This document shows positions 45,604 through 54,428 of a stretch of 64,000 bases of DNA, piece by piece. The notes beneath the pieces were generated by a model. The model did not search any database, was not told the DNA's origin, and worked only from the letters and a program-made list of their open reading frames with translations. The first letter of the stretch is position 1, and the number at the start of each line of letters is the position of its first letter. The position numbers were made by a program, and so were the translations under genes. The stretch covers positions 24,607-88,606 of the forward strand of contig NZ_BMMM01000007.1 in assembly GCF_014645835.1 (NCBI RefSeq). The letters are read 5' to 3'. This stretch comes from Streptomyces albiflavescens. Lineage in GTDB: Bacteria; Actinomycetota; Actinomycetes; Streptomycetales; Streptomycetaceae.

Positions 45604-46548
45604 GTGCGTGCCGATCGCGTCTTCGCGTACGGCGCCGCCGCCGGCCTTCTCGGTGACCTGCTGCTCGGTGATCCCCGCCGAGGGCATCCGGTCGCCGCGT
45701 TCGGGCGGGCCGCGGGAGCCGTGGAGCGGGTGTTGTGGCGGGACCACCGCGGGTGGGGCGCGCTGCACACCGCCGTCTGCGTGGGCGGCGTCACCGGGCT
45801 CGCGGCGCTGGCCCGTCGTTCCGTACGTCGATCCCGTAGCGCCTCCATCGCACTGACCGCCGCCGCCACTTGGGCCGTCGTCGGAGGGACTTCCCTCGGG
45901 CGCGAAGCCCGCGCGATCGGCGACGCGCTCGCGGTCGGCGATGTCGAGGTGGCCCGGGAGCGGCTGCCCCATCTGTGCGGGCGTGATCCGCAGGCACTGG
46001 ACAGCGACGGCATCGCGCGAGCGGTCGTCGAGTCCGTCGCCGAGAACACCTCCGATGCCGTGGTGGGCGCCTTGGTGTGGGGGGCCCTCGGCGGTGTGCC
46101 CGGACTCGTCGCCTTTCGTGCCGTGAACACGCTCGACGCCATGGTCGGACACAAGTCCCCCAAGTACCGGCGGTACGGGTGGGCTTCCGCGCGGCTCGAC
46201 GATGTCGCGGGCTGGCCGGGCGCGCGGCTGACCGCCGTGCTCGCCACCGTCGCGGGGCGCGACCCGCGCGGGGCCGTGCGCGCCTGGCGCGCGGACGCGG
46301 GCAAGCATCCGAGTCCCAACGCGGGGCCCGTGGAGGCATCGTTCGCGGGGGCGCTCGGGGTACGGCTCGGGGGGACCCTCTCGTACGGCGGACGGGTCGA
46401 GCACCGGCCCGTACTCAATGGCGAAGGACGCGCGGTCCAAGTCGGCGACATCGAGCGGGCCGTACGGCTGTCGCGGCGCGTCGGCTGGCTCGCACTCGGC
46501 GTCAGCGTCGCCGCCCGGGCCCTGACACGACGGGGAGGCACGTCATGA
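45604..46548 (+). CDS. cobD: Adenosylcobinamide-phosphate synthase (CobD/CbiB)
   Basis: 314 residues, about five membrane helices. Attaches aminopropanol or its phosphate to adenosylcobyric acid in the membrane. Family blocks: LGDLLLGDPRRGHPV near the N-terminus, SVAENTSDAVVGAL, and AVNTLDAMVGHKSPKYRRYGWASARLDD. GTG at 45604 is the first start in frame. First structural gene of the riboswitch-controlled operon; stop overlaps cobQ as ATGA. Confidence 0.94.
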   Translation: MRADRVFAYGAAAGLLGDLLLGDPRRGHPVAAFGRAAGAVERVLWRDHRGWGALHTAVCVGGVTGLAALARRSVRRSRSASIALTAAATWAVVGGTSLGREARAIGDALAVGDVEVARERLPHLCGRDPQALDSDGIARAVVESVAENTSDAVVGALVWGALGGVPGLVAFRAVNTLDAMVGHKSPKYRRYGWASARLDDVAGWPGARLTAVLATVAGRDPRGAVRAWRADAGKHPSPNAGPVEASFAGALGVRLGGTLSYGGRVEHRPVLNGEGRAVQVGDIERAVRLSRRVGWLALGVSVAARALTRRGGTS

Positions 46549-48077
46549 GCGGCGGACTGCTCATCGCCGGAACCACCTCCGACGCCGGCAAGAGCGTCGT
46601 GACCGCCGGGGTCTGCCGGTGGCTGGTGCGGCAGGGCGTCAAGGTCGCGCCGTTCAAGGCGCAGAACATGTCGCTGAATTCGTTCGTGACGCGTGAGGGC
46701 GCCGAGATCGGGCGCGCGCAGGCCATGCAGGCGCAGGCCGCCCGCGTGGAGCCCACCGCGCTCATGAATCCCGTGCTCCTCAAGCCGGGGAGCGACCGGA
46801 GCAGTCAGGTCGTCCTCATGGGCAAGCCCGTGGGGGAGCTCTCGGCGCGCGGCTACCACGGAGGGCGGCAGGAGCAGCTCCTCGGAACCGTGCTGGACTG
46901 CCTCGCCGAGTTGCGGGGCACGTATGACGCGGTGATCTGCGAGGGGGCAGGCAGTCCTGCCGAGATCAATCTGCGGCGTACCGACATCGTGAACATGGGG
47001 ATCGCCAGGAATGCGCGGCTCCCCGTGCTCGTCGTCGGCGACATCGACCGCGGGGGCGTGTTCGCCTCGTTCTTCGGGACGGTCGCGCTGCTCTCCCGGG
47101 AGGACCAGGAGCTCGTCGCCGGGTTCCTCGTCAACAAGTTCCGCGGGGACGTCTCCCTGCTGGAGCCCGGGCTCGAGATGCTGCACGGCCTCACCGGGCG
47201 CCGCTCGTACGGCGTCCTGCCCTTCCAGCACGGCCTCGGTATCGACGAGGAGGACGGACTCCGTGTGTCGCTGCGCGGGGCGGTCCGGGAGTCGGAGGTC
47301 ACCTCCCCCGTCGGCGAGGACATCCTCCGGGTCGCGGTCTGCGCAATCCCTCTCATGTCCAACTTCACGGACGTGGACGCGCTGGCCGCCGAGCCGGGTG
47401 TCGTCGTGCGGTTCGTGGACCGGGCCGAGGAACTGGCCGACGCGGACCTCGTCGTCATTCCGGGAACCCGGGGGACGGTGAAGGCGCTGGAGTGGCTGCG
47501 GGAGCGCGGACTGGCGGACGCCCTCGCGCGCAGAGCCGCCGAGGGACTGCCCGTGCTGGGCATCTGCGGTGGCTTCCAGGTACTCGGCGAGCACATCGAC
47601 GACGAGGTCGAAAGCCGCCGAGGACATGTGGACGGCCTCGGACTCCTCCCCGTACGCGTGTGGTTCGCGCGCGAGAAGACCCTCACCCGACCCGTCGGCG
47701 AGGCGCTCGGCGAGCGCGTCGAGGGGTACGAGATCCACCACGGGGTCGCCGAGGTCACGGGCGGTGATGCGTTCATCTCTGATGACCATGGACACAGCCT
47801 GGACGGGTGCCGGGTCGGCGCCGTCTGGGGTACGCACTGGCACGGCTCGCTGGAGTCGGACGGGTTCCGGCGCGCCTTCCTGCGCGAGGTGGCGGCCGCC
47901 GCGGGCCGACGCTTCGTGCCGGCCGCCGACACGTCGTTCGCGGCGCTGCGCGAGGAGCAGCTGGACCGGCTCGGCGATCTGATCGAGGACCACGCGGACA
48001 CGGACGCGCTGTGGCGGCTCATCGAGTCGGGCGCGCCGTCAGGACTGCCTTTCATTCCACCGGGAGCGCCCGCATGA
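46545..48077 (+). CDS. cobQ: Cobyric acid synthase CobQ
   Basis: 510 residues. N-terminal ATP-binding (dethiobiotin-synthetase-like) domain with GTTSDAGKS; C-terminal glutamine amidotransferase with Cys341 in GICGGFQVLG and His431 in GTHWHG. Amidates four side chains of adenosylcobyrinic acid diamide using glutamine. ATG at 46545 has GGGGAGG about 8 bases upstream and overlaps the cobD stop. Confidence 0.96.
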   Translation: MSGGLLIAGTTSDAGKSVVTAGVCRWLVRQGVKVAPFKAQNMSLNSFVTREGAEIGRAQAMQAQAARVEPTALMNPVLLKPGSDRSSQVVLMGKPVGELSARGYHGGRQEQLLGTVLDCLAELRGTYDAVICEGAGSPAEINLRRTDIVNMGIARNARLPVLVVGDIDRGGVFASFFGTVALLSREDQELVAGFLVNKFRGDVSLLEPGLEMLHGLTGRRSYGVLPFQHGLGIDEEDGLRVSLRGAVRESEVTSPVGEDILRVAVCAIPLMSNFTDVDALAAEPGVVVRFVDRAEELADADLVVIPGTRGTVKALEWLRERGLADALARRAAEGLPVLGICGGFQVLGEHIDDEVESRRGHVDGLGLLPVRVWFAREKTLTRPVGEALGERVEGYEIHHGVAEVTGGDAFISDDHGHSLDGCRVGAVWGTHWHGSLESDGFRRAFLREVAAAAGRRFVPAADTSFAALREEQLDRLGDLIEDHADTDALWRLIESGAPSGLPFIPPGAPA

Positions 48078-51000
48078 GCACAGTGTTGTTGTTGTCGACC
48101 GCCGACACGGATCTGCTGGCGGCGCGTGCCTCCGGCGCCCCGTACCGGATCGGCAATCCGACCCGGGTGGATGTCACGGAGGAGCTCCCGGGGCTCATCG
48201 AGGGCGCGGACATCGCCGTCGTACGGCTGCTCGGCGGAAAGCGCGCCTGGGAGGACGGCCTGAGCACGCTCAAGGCGTCGGGCATCCCGACCGTGCTGCT
48301 CGGCGGAGAGGCCGTCCCGGACGCGGAGTTGATGGCCGAGTCGTCGGTGCCCGCGGGTGTCGTGGCCGAGGCGCTGCGCTACCTGGTGGAGGGCGGTCCG
48401 GCGAACCTCACCGAACTGACTCGCTTCCTCTCCGACACCGTGCTGCTCACGGGTGAGGGCTTCGAAGAGCCGCGGAAGACGGCCGAGTACGGCGTCCACG
48501 GCGAGCGTGCGTTCGTCGAGGGCCGCCCGACGGTCGGGGTGCTCTTCTACCGGGCGCACCACCTGTCCGGCAACACGGCCTTCGTCGACACGCTGTGCGA
48601 CGCGATCGAAGCGCGGGGCGCCAACGCCCTCGCCGTGTACTGCGGTTCGCTGCGCGGCGCGGACGCGGGCCTGTACGAGATCCTCGGGAAGGCCGACGCG
48701 CTGGTGGCCACCGTGCTCGCGGCGGGCGGTACGCACGCCTCGCAGGCTTCCGCAGGGGGCGACGAGGAGGCCTGGGACATCGGCGCGCTCGCCGACCTCG
48801 ACATCCCTGTCCTGCAAGGGCTCTGCCTGACCTCGTCGAAGAGTGCCTGGGACGAGTCGGACGCCGCCCTCTCCCCCATGGACGCGGCGATGCAGGTCGC
48901 GATCCCGGAGTTCGACGGGCGGCTCATCACGGTGCCGTTCTCCTTCAAGGAGCAGGGTCCCGACGAGGTCCCGGTGTACGTCGCCGACCCTGAGCGCGCC
49001 GCGCGTGTCGCCGGAATCGCCCTGCGCCACGCGCAGTTGAAGCACAAGCCGAACGCCGAGAAGAAGCTCGCGCTCGTCTTCACCGCCTACCCGACCAAGC
49101 ACTCGCGGGTCGGCAACGCGGTGGGGCTCGACACGCCCGCTTCGGCCGTACGGGTCCTGGACGCGCTGCGGGGTGCCGGGTACAGCCTGACCGAATACCC
49201 CGCGGGCGGCGACGAGTTGATCCACCGGCTCATCGCGGCCGGCGGTCACGATGTCGAGTGGCTCACCGAGGAGCAGCTCGCCGCGGCCCCCGCGCGGGTG
49301 CCGCTCGCCGACTACCAGGCATGGTTCGACAAGCTCGACCCCGAGCTCCGGGACGGGATGCTCGAAGCCTGGGGCGAGCCGCCGGGCTCCCTCTATGTCG
49401 ACGGCGACGACATCGTGCTGGCCTGCCTCCGGTTCGGGAACGTCGTCGTGATGATCCAGCCGCCGCGCGGCTTCGGTGAGAACCCGATCGCGATCTACCA
49501 CGACCCCGACATGCCACCGTCGCACCACTACATGGCGGCTTACCGGTGGCTGGAGAACTCGTTCGGCGCCGACGCCATCGTGCACATGGGCAAGCACGGC
49601 ACGATGGAGTGGCTGCCGGGCAAGGGTCTCGGTCTCAGCGGCGGCTGTGCGCCCGACGCCGTCCTCGGCGAGCTCCCCCTCGTCTACCCGTTCATCGTCA
49701 ACGACCCGGGCGAGGGCACCCAGGCCAAGCGCCGCGGTCACGCCACCGTCGTCGACCACCTCGTACCGCCGATGGCGCGCGCGGACACCTACGGCGATCT
49801 GGCGAAGCTGGAGCAGCTCCTCGACGAGTACGCCCTCGTGTCCGACCTGGACCCGACCAAGGCCCCGGCGGTCCGCGCCCAGATCTGGACCCTCGTCAAG
49901 GCGGCGGAGCTCCACCACGACCTGCATGTGGACGAGCAGCCGGACGACGAGGCGTTCGACGAGTTCGTCATGCACATCGACGGCTATCTGTGCGAGATCA
50001 AGGACGTGCAGATCAGGGATGGCCTGCACATTCTCGGCGGCGGGCCCGAGGCCGAGCCGCGGGTGAATCTGGTGCTGGCCGTGCTGCGTGCCGCGCAGGT
50101 GTGGGGCGGCGCGGCGAACGCGCTGCCCGGTCTGCGGGCCTGCCTCGCCGAGCACTTCGGGCTGGTCGAAAAGGAGTTGCTCGCCGAGCCCGGCGCGCCC
50201 GTGAAGGCGCCGGTCGAGCTGACGGACCTCGTCGAAGGTCCGTCCCGTACAGCAGCCGACGCGATCGATCTGCTGGAGCAGCTGTGCCGCCGGATCGCCG
50301 AGGGCATGGAGGAACGCGGCTGGGTGACCGCCGAGAGCGCGGCGCTCGTACGGGACGTCCTCGGTGTCGAACTCCCCGACGCCGTGGCGGTGTTGGAGTT
50401 CGCCTGCCGTGAGGTCGTGCCGCGGCTCGCCCGTACCACGGACGAGATCGACCACATCCTGCGGGCCCTTGACGGCGGTTACGTCCCGGCGGGCCCGTCG
50501 GGTTCGCCGACCCGTGGACTCGTGAACGTCCTGCCGACCGGCCGCAACTTCTACTCCGTCGACCCCAAGGCGATCCCGTCCAGGCTGAGTTGGGAGGTAG
50601 GGCAGTCGCTCGCCGACTCGCTCGTGGCCCGGTACCTCCAGGACACCGGCGCATACCCGACGTCCGTCGGGCTCACCGTCTGGGGCACCTCCGCGATGCG
50701 CACCCAGGGCGACGACATCGCCGAGATCCTGGCGCTGCTGGGCTGCCGCCCGGTGTGGGACGACGCGTCGCGCCGGGTCACCGGATTCGAGGTCGTGTCC
50801 CTGGAGGAGCTGGGCCGGCCGCGCATCGACGTCACGGTCCGGATCTCCGGATTCTTCCGGGACGCGTTCCCGCACGTCGTCGGGCTCATCGACGACGCGG
50901 TGCGCGCGGTCGCCGAGCTGGACGAGCCCGCCGACCGGAACTATGTGCGGGGGCACGTCGACGAGGACACCGCCGAGCACGGCGACCGGCGGCGTGCGAC

Positions 51001-51727
51001 GGCTCGCATCTTCGGCTCCAAGCCGGGCGCCTACGGGGCCGGCCTGCTTCCCCTGATCGACGCGCGCAACTGGCGCTCCGACGCGGACCTCGCCGAGGTG
51101 TACGCGGTGTGGGGCGGCTACGCGTACGGGCGTGGGCTCGACGGACGGGCGGCGCGCGGCGACATGGAGACGGCGTTCAGGCGCATCGCCGTCGCCGCGA
51201 AGAACGTCGACACCCGCGAGCACGACCTCGTCGACGCGGACGACTACTTCCAGTACCACGGCGGCATGGTCGCCATGGTGCGCCATCTGACGGGCGCGAG
51301 CCCGGAGGCGTACGTCGGTGACAGCGCCGTGCCGGACCAGGTGAAGACCCGGACGCTCGGCGAGGAGACGCACCGCGTCTTTCGCGCGCGGGTCGTCAAC
51401 CCGCGCTGGATGGGCGCGATGCGGCGCCATGGCTACAAGGGCGCCTTCGAGATGGCCGCGACCGTCGACTACCTCTTCGGGTACGACGCCACGGCCGGAG
51501 TCGTGGACGACTGGATGTACGAGAAGCTGAGCGCGGAGTACGTCTTCGATCCGGAGAACCAGGACTTCATGAAGAAGTCCAACCCCTGGGCGCTGCGCGG
51601 CATCACGGAACGCCTGCTGGAGGCCGCCGACCGCGGGCTGTGGGCCGAGCCGGACGCCGACACCCTGGAGCGGCTGCGCGCCACCTATCTGGAGCTCGAA
51701 GGCGACTTGGAGGGCGACGACCAGTGA
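48074..51727 (+). CDS. cobN: Cobaltochelatase subunit CobN
   Basis: 1217 residues, usual size. CobN/magnesium-chelatase H-like domain; contains HMGKHGTMEWLPGKG (family hallmark with metal-binding His), QPPRGFGENP, and the C-terminal region MKKSNPWALRGITERLLEA. Binds hydrogenobyrinic acid diamide for ATP-driven cobalt insertion in the aerobic pathway. ATG overlaps cobQ stop; the GTG of the next gene overlaps its own stop (GTGA). Confidence 0.96.
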   Translation: MSTVLLLSTADTDLLAARASGAPYRIGNPTRVDVTEELPGLIEGADIAVVRLLGGKRAWEDGLSTLKASGIPTVLLGGEAVPDAELMAESSVPAGVVAEALRYLVEGGPANLTELTRFLSDTVLLTGEGFEEPRKTAEYGVHGERAFVEGRPTVGVLFYRAHHLSGNTAFVDTLCDAIEARGANALAVYCGSLRGADAGLYEILGKADALVATVLAAGGTHASQASAGGDEEAWDIGALADLDIPVLQGLCLTSSKSAWDESDAALSPMDAAMQVAIPEFDGRLITVPFSFKEQGPDEVPVYVADPERAARVAGIALRHAQLKHKPNAEKKLALVFTAYPTKHSRVGNAVGLDTPASAVRVLDALRGAGYSLTEYPAGGDELIHRLIAAGGHDVEWLTEEQLAAAPARVPLADYQAWFDKLDPELRDGMLEAWGEPPGSLYVDGDDIVLACLRFGNVVVMIQPPRGFGENPIAIYHDPDMPPSHHYMAAYRWLENSFGADAIVHMGKHGTMEWLPGKGLGLSGGCAPDAVLGELPLVYPFIVNDPGEGTQAKRRGHATVVDHLVPPMARADTYGDLAKLEQLLDEYALVSDLDPTKAPAVRAQIWTLVKAAELHHDLHVDEQPDDEAFDEFVMHIDGYLCEIKDVQIRDGLHILGGGPEAEPRVNLVLAVLRAAQVWGGAANALPGLRACLAEHFGLVEKELLAEPGAPVKAPVELTDLVEGPSRTAADAIDLLEQLCRRIAEGMEERGWVTAESAALVRDVLGVELPDAVAVLEFACREVVPRLARTTDEIDHILRALDGGYVPAGPSGSPTRGLVNVLPTGRNFYSVDPKAIPSRLSWEVGQSLADSLVARYLQDTGAYPTSVGLTVWGTSAMRTQGDDIAEILALLGCRPVWDDASRRVTGFEVVSLEELGRPRIDVTVRISGFFRDAFPHVVGLIDDAVRAVAELDEPADRNYVRGHVDEDTAEHGDRRRATARIFGSKPGAYGAGLLPLIDARNWRSDADLAEVYAVWGGYAYGRGLDGRAARGDMETAFRRIAVAAKNVDTREHDLVDADDYFQYHGGMVAMVRHLTGASPEAYVGDSAVPDQVKTRTLGEETHRVFRARVVNPRWMGAMRRHGYKGAFEMAATVDYLFGYDATAGVVDDWMYEKLSAEYVFDPENQDFMKKSNPWALRGITERLLEAADRGLWAEPDADTLERLRATYLELEGDLEGDDQ

Positions 51728-53829
51728 GTACTCCGTTTCCGTTCACGGCGGTTGTCGGTCAGGACGACCTGCGGCTCGCGCTGCTGCTGAACGCCGTGTC
51801 CCCGGCCGTGGGCGGCGTGCTGGTCCGTGGCGAGAAGGGCACCGCCAAGTCCACTGCCGTCCGCGCCCTTTCGGCCCTGATGCCGCAGGTGGACGTCGTC
51901 GCCGGGTGCCGTTTCTCGTGTGCCCCCGCGTCGCCCGACCCGGCGTGCCCGGACGGGCCGCACGAGCCCGGGACGGGCACCCGACGGCCCGCCCGCATGG
52001 TGGAGTTGCCGGTCGGCGCCTCCGAGGACCGGCTCGTCGGCGCCCTCGACATCGAGCGGGCGCTCGCGGAGGGCGTGAAGGCCTTCGAGCCGGGGCTGCT
52101 GGCCGACGCGCATCGCGGGATTCTCTACGTCGACGAAGTGAATCTGCTGCACGACCACCTCGTCGACCTGCTGCTCGACGCCGCCGCGATGGGCGCCTCG
52201 TATGTCGAACGCGAGGGCGTCTCCGTACGGCACGCCGCCCGCTTCCTGCTCGTCGGGACCATGAACCCCGAAGAGGGCGAGCTGCGGCCGCAGTTGCTGG
52301 ACCGCTTCGGGCTGACGGTCGAGGTGGCCGCCTCCCGGGAGCCCGATCAGCGGGTCGAGGTCGTCCGGCGCAGGCTGGCCTACGACGACGATCCCGACGC
52401 GTTCGCCGCGCGGTGGGCCGACGAGGAGTCCGCCGTACGGGCGCGGATCGTGGCGGCGCGGGAGCTGCTGCCGTCCGTGCGGCTCGGGGACGGGGCGCTG
52501 CGGCAGATCGCGGCGACCTGCGCGGCCTTCGAGGTGGACGGCATGCGCGCCGACATCGTCATGGCGCGCACCGCGACCGCGCTGGCCGCCTGGGCGGGTC
52601 GGACCGAGGTGCTCGCCGAGGACGTACGACAGGCGGCGCTGCTCGCGCTGCCGCACCGCCGGCGGCGCAACCCCTTCGACGCACCGGGACTCGACGAGGA
52701 CAAGCTCGACGAGACGCTGGAGGAGTTCGGCGGGCAGGACGGGGAGGGGGACGGGGACGACGATCCTGATCCGGACGGGCCCGGTGGCGGCGGGCAGCCG
52801 CCTCAGGACGGCCCCGACGACGGTTCTGCGCCGGAGGCGCCGGGGGACGCTCCCGCGCAGGCCGAAGCGGGTGAGGGCGGACAGCCTCGGGCGGGCGGCG
52901 AGCAGTCCCCCGTACGGGCCTCCGAACCCTTTCGTACGAAGGTGCTGAGCGTGCCCGGTCTCGGCGAGGGCGCGGCCGGCCGGCGTTCGCGGGCGCGGAC
53001 CGACCACGGACGGACGACCGGGTCGCGACGGCCCCAAGGGGCGCTCACCAAGCTGCACCTGGCGGCGACCGTGCAGGCGGCGGCACCGCATCAGCGGGCG
53101 CGCGGGCGGTCGGGGCGCGGTCTCGTCGTACGGCGGGACGATCTGCGCCAGGCGACGCGGGAGGGGCGTGAGGGGAACCTCGTGCTGTTCGTCGTCGACG
53201 CCTCCGGATCGATGGCGGCGCGGCAGCGCATGAGTGCCGTGAAGGGTGCGGTGCTGTCGCTGCTGCTGGACGCGTATCAGCGGCGGGACAAGGTGGGGCT
53301 CGTGACGTTCCGCGGGTCCGCGGCCGAGGTCGCCCTGCCGCCCACGTCCTCGGTGGACGCCGCCGCGGCACGGCTGGAGTCGCTGCCGACGGGTGGGCGG
53401 ACGCCGCTCGCGGCCGGGTTGCTGCGCGCGCACGAGGTGCTACGGATCGAGCGGCTGCGGGATGCCGCTCGGCGGCCGCTGGTTGTCGTGGTGACGGACG
53501 GGCGGGCCACAGAAGGAGGGGCGGCGCGATCGGGGTCCTCCCAGGCGTTCAGCTCTGGGGGAGCCTCGGCCAGGGGTGCCGGTCGGGCGACGGGCGAGTC
53601 CGAGCCGGTCGCGCTGGCCGGGCGGGCGGCCCGGTTGCTCGCCGCCGAGGGAGTCGCGTCCGTCGTCGTCGACTGCGAGGCGGGGCCCGTGCGGCTCGGG
53701 CTCGCGGGGCGGCTCGCCGGTGAACTGGGCGGCACCGCCGTGACGTTGGACGAGTTGCGCGCCGATTCCATCGCCGGGCTCGTGCGTGATGTGCAGGGGA
53801 CGCAGAGGACTCCGAGGAGGGCCGCGTAA
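51724..53829 (+). CDS. Cobalt/magnesium chelatase ATPase, ChlI-ChlD fusion
   Basis: 701 residues. AAA+ domain with Walker A GEKGTAKST (residues 36-44) and Walker B ILYVDEVNLL; acidic Gly/Pro-rich linker (residues ~325-400); C-terminal von Willebrand A domain with MIDAS DASGSM (residues 492-497). Probably replaces CobS and CobT as the motor of CobN, as in other actinobacteria. A hairpin repeat (about 53532-53570) adds ~20 residues in the VWA domain. GTG start overlaps cobN; stop overlaps cobO as TAATG. Confidence 0.92.
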   Translation: MSTPFPFTAVVGQDDLRLALLLNAVSPAVGGVLVRGEKGTAKSTAVRALSALMPQVDVVAGCRFSCAPASPDPACPDGPHEPGTGTRRPARMVELPVGASEDRLVGALDIERALAEGVKAFEPGLLADAHRGILYVDEVNLLHDHLVDLLLDAAAMGASYVEREGVSVRHAARFLLVGTMNPEEGELRPQLLDRFGLTVEVAASREPDQRVEVVRRRLAYDDDPDAFAARWADEESAVRARIVAARELLPSVRLGDGALRQIAATCAAFEVDGMRADIVMARTATALAAWAGRTEVLAEDVRQAALLALPHRRRRNPFDAPGLDEDKLDETLEEFGGQDGEGDGDDDPDPDGPGGGGQPPQDGPDDGSAPEAPGDAPAQAEAGEGGQPRAGGEQSPVRASEPFRTKVLSVPGLGEGAAGRRSRARTDHGRTTGSRRPQGALTKLHLAATVQAAAPHQRARGRSGRGLVVRRDDLRQATREGREGNLVLFVVDASGSMAARQRMSAVKGAVLSLLLDAYQRRDKVGLVTFRGSAAEVALPPTSSVDAAAARLESLPTGGRTPLAAGLLRAHEVLRIERLRDAARRPLVVVVTDGRATEGGAARSGSSQAFSSGGASARGAGRATGESEPVALAGRAARLLAAEGVASVVVDCEAGPVRLGLAGRLAGELGGTAVTLDELRADSIAGLVRDVQGTQRTPRRAA
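53532..53570. repeat. Hairpin repeat inside the chelatase coding sequence
   Basis: CTCCCAG (53539-53545) pairs with CTGGGGGAG (from 53554) around GCGTTCAGCT. Belongs to the GGTCCTCCC...GGGGGAG type of Streptomyces palindromes and encodes a Ser/Gly/Ala loop (SGSSQAFSSGGAS). Confidence 0.55.
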
Positions 53830-54428
53830 TGCCGCAGGGGCAACCGAGTGTGGTGCCGGACGACGGACTGACGACACGTCAGCGCCGGAATCGGCCACTG
53901 GTCGTCGTGCACACGGGGATCGGGAAGGGCAAGTCGACCGCCGCCTTCGGGCTCGCGCTGCGTGCCTGGAATCAGGGGTGGCCCATCGGGGTCTTCCAGT
54001 TCGTCAAGTCGGCGAAGTGGAAGGTCGGGGAGGAGAACGCGCTGCGTGTGCTGGGCGCGTCCGGTGAGGGCGGGTCCGTCGCCTGGCACAAGATGGGCGA
54101 AGGCTGGTCCTGGGTCCAGCGCGACTCCCAGATGGACAACGAGGAGAAGGCCCGCGAGGGGTGGGAGCAGGTCAAGCGGGACCTCGCCGCCGAGACGTAT
54201 CAGCTGTACGTCCTCGACGAGTTCGCGTACCCCATGCACTGGGGGTGGGTGGATGTCGATGAGGTGGTGGCCGTGCTGCGGGATCGGCCGGGGACTCAGC
54301 ATGTCGTGATCACCGGGCGCAATGCCCCCGACAAGCTCGTCGAGTTCGCCGATCTTGTGACCGACATGTCCAAGGTCAAGCACCCGATGGACGCGGGCCA
54401 GAAGGGCCAGAGGGGCATCGAGTGGTGA
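53829..54428 (+). CDS. cobO: Cob(I)yrinic acid a,c-diamide adenosyltransferase
   Basis: 199 residues, BtuR/CobA/CobO family. P-loop GIGKGKST at residues 30-37, then FVKSAKWKVGEENAL and the QLYVLDEFAYPMHWGW block. Transfers the adenosyl group of ATP to cob(I)yrinate diamide. ATG overlaps the chelatase stop by one base and its stop overlaps the cobB start (TGATG). Confidence 0.97.
   Translation: MPQGQPSVVPDDGLTTRQRRNRPLVVVHTGIGKGKSTAAFGLALRAWNQGWPIGVFQFVKSAKWKVGEENALRVLGASGEGGSVAWHKMGEGWSWVQRDSQMDNEEKAREGWEQVKRDLAAETYQLYVLDEFAYPMHWGWVDVDEVVAVLRDRPGTQHVVITGRNAPDKLVEFADLVTDMSKVKHPMDAGQKGQRGIEW

Noticed and set aside
46853..51430. A 1525-codon open frame on the minus strand opposite cobN
   Set aside because: Arg/Pro/His-rich with no family; it is an artefact of high-GC coding sequence. 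The plus strand encodes complete CobQ and CobN. Other long antisense frames (10625-13153, 12930-14663, 58089-61019) are rejected for the same reason.
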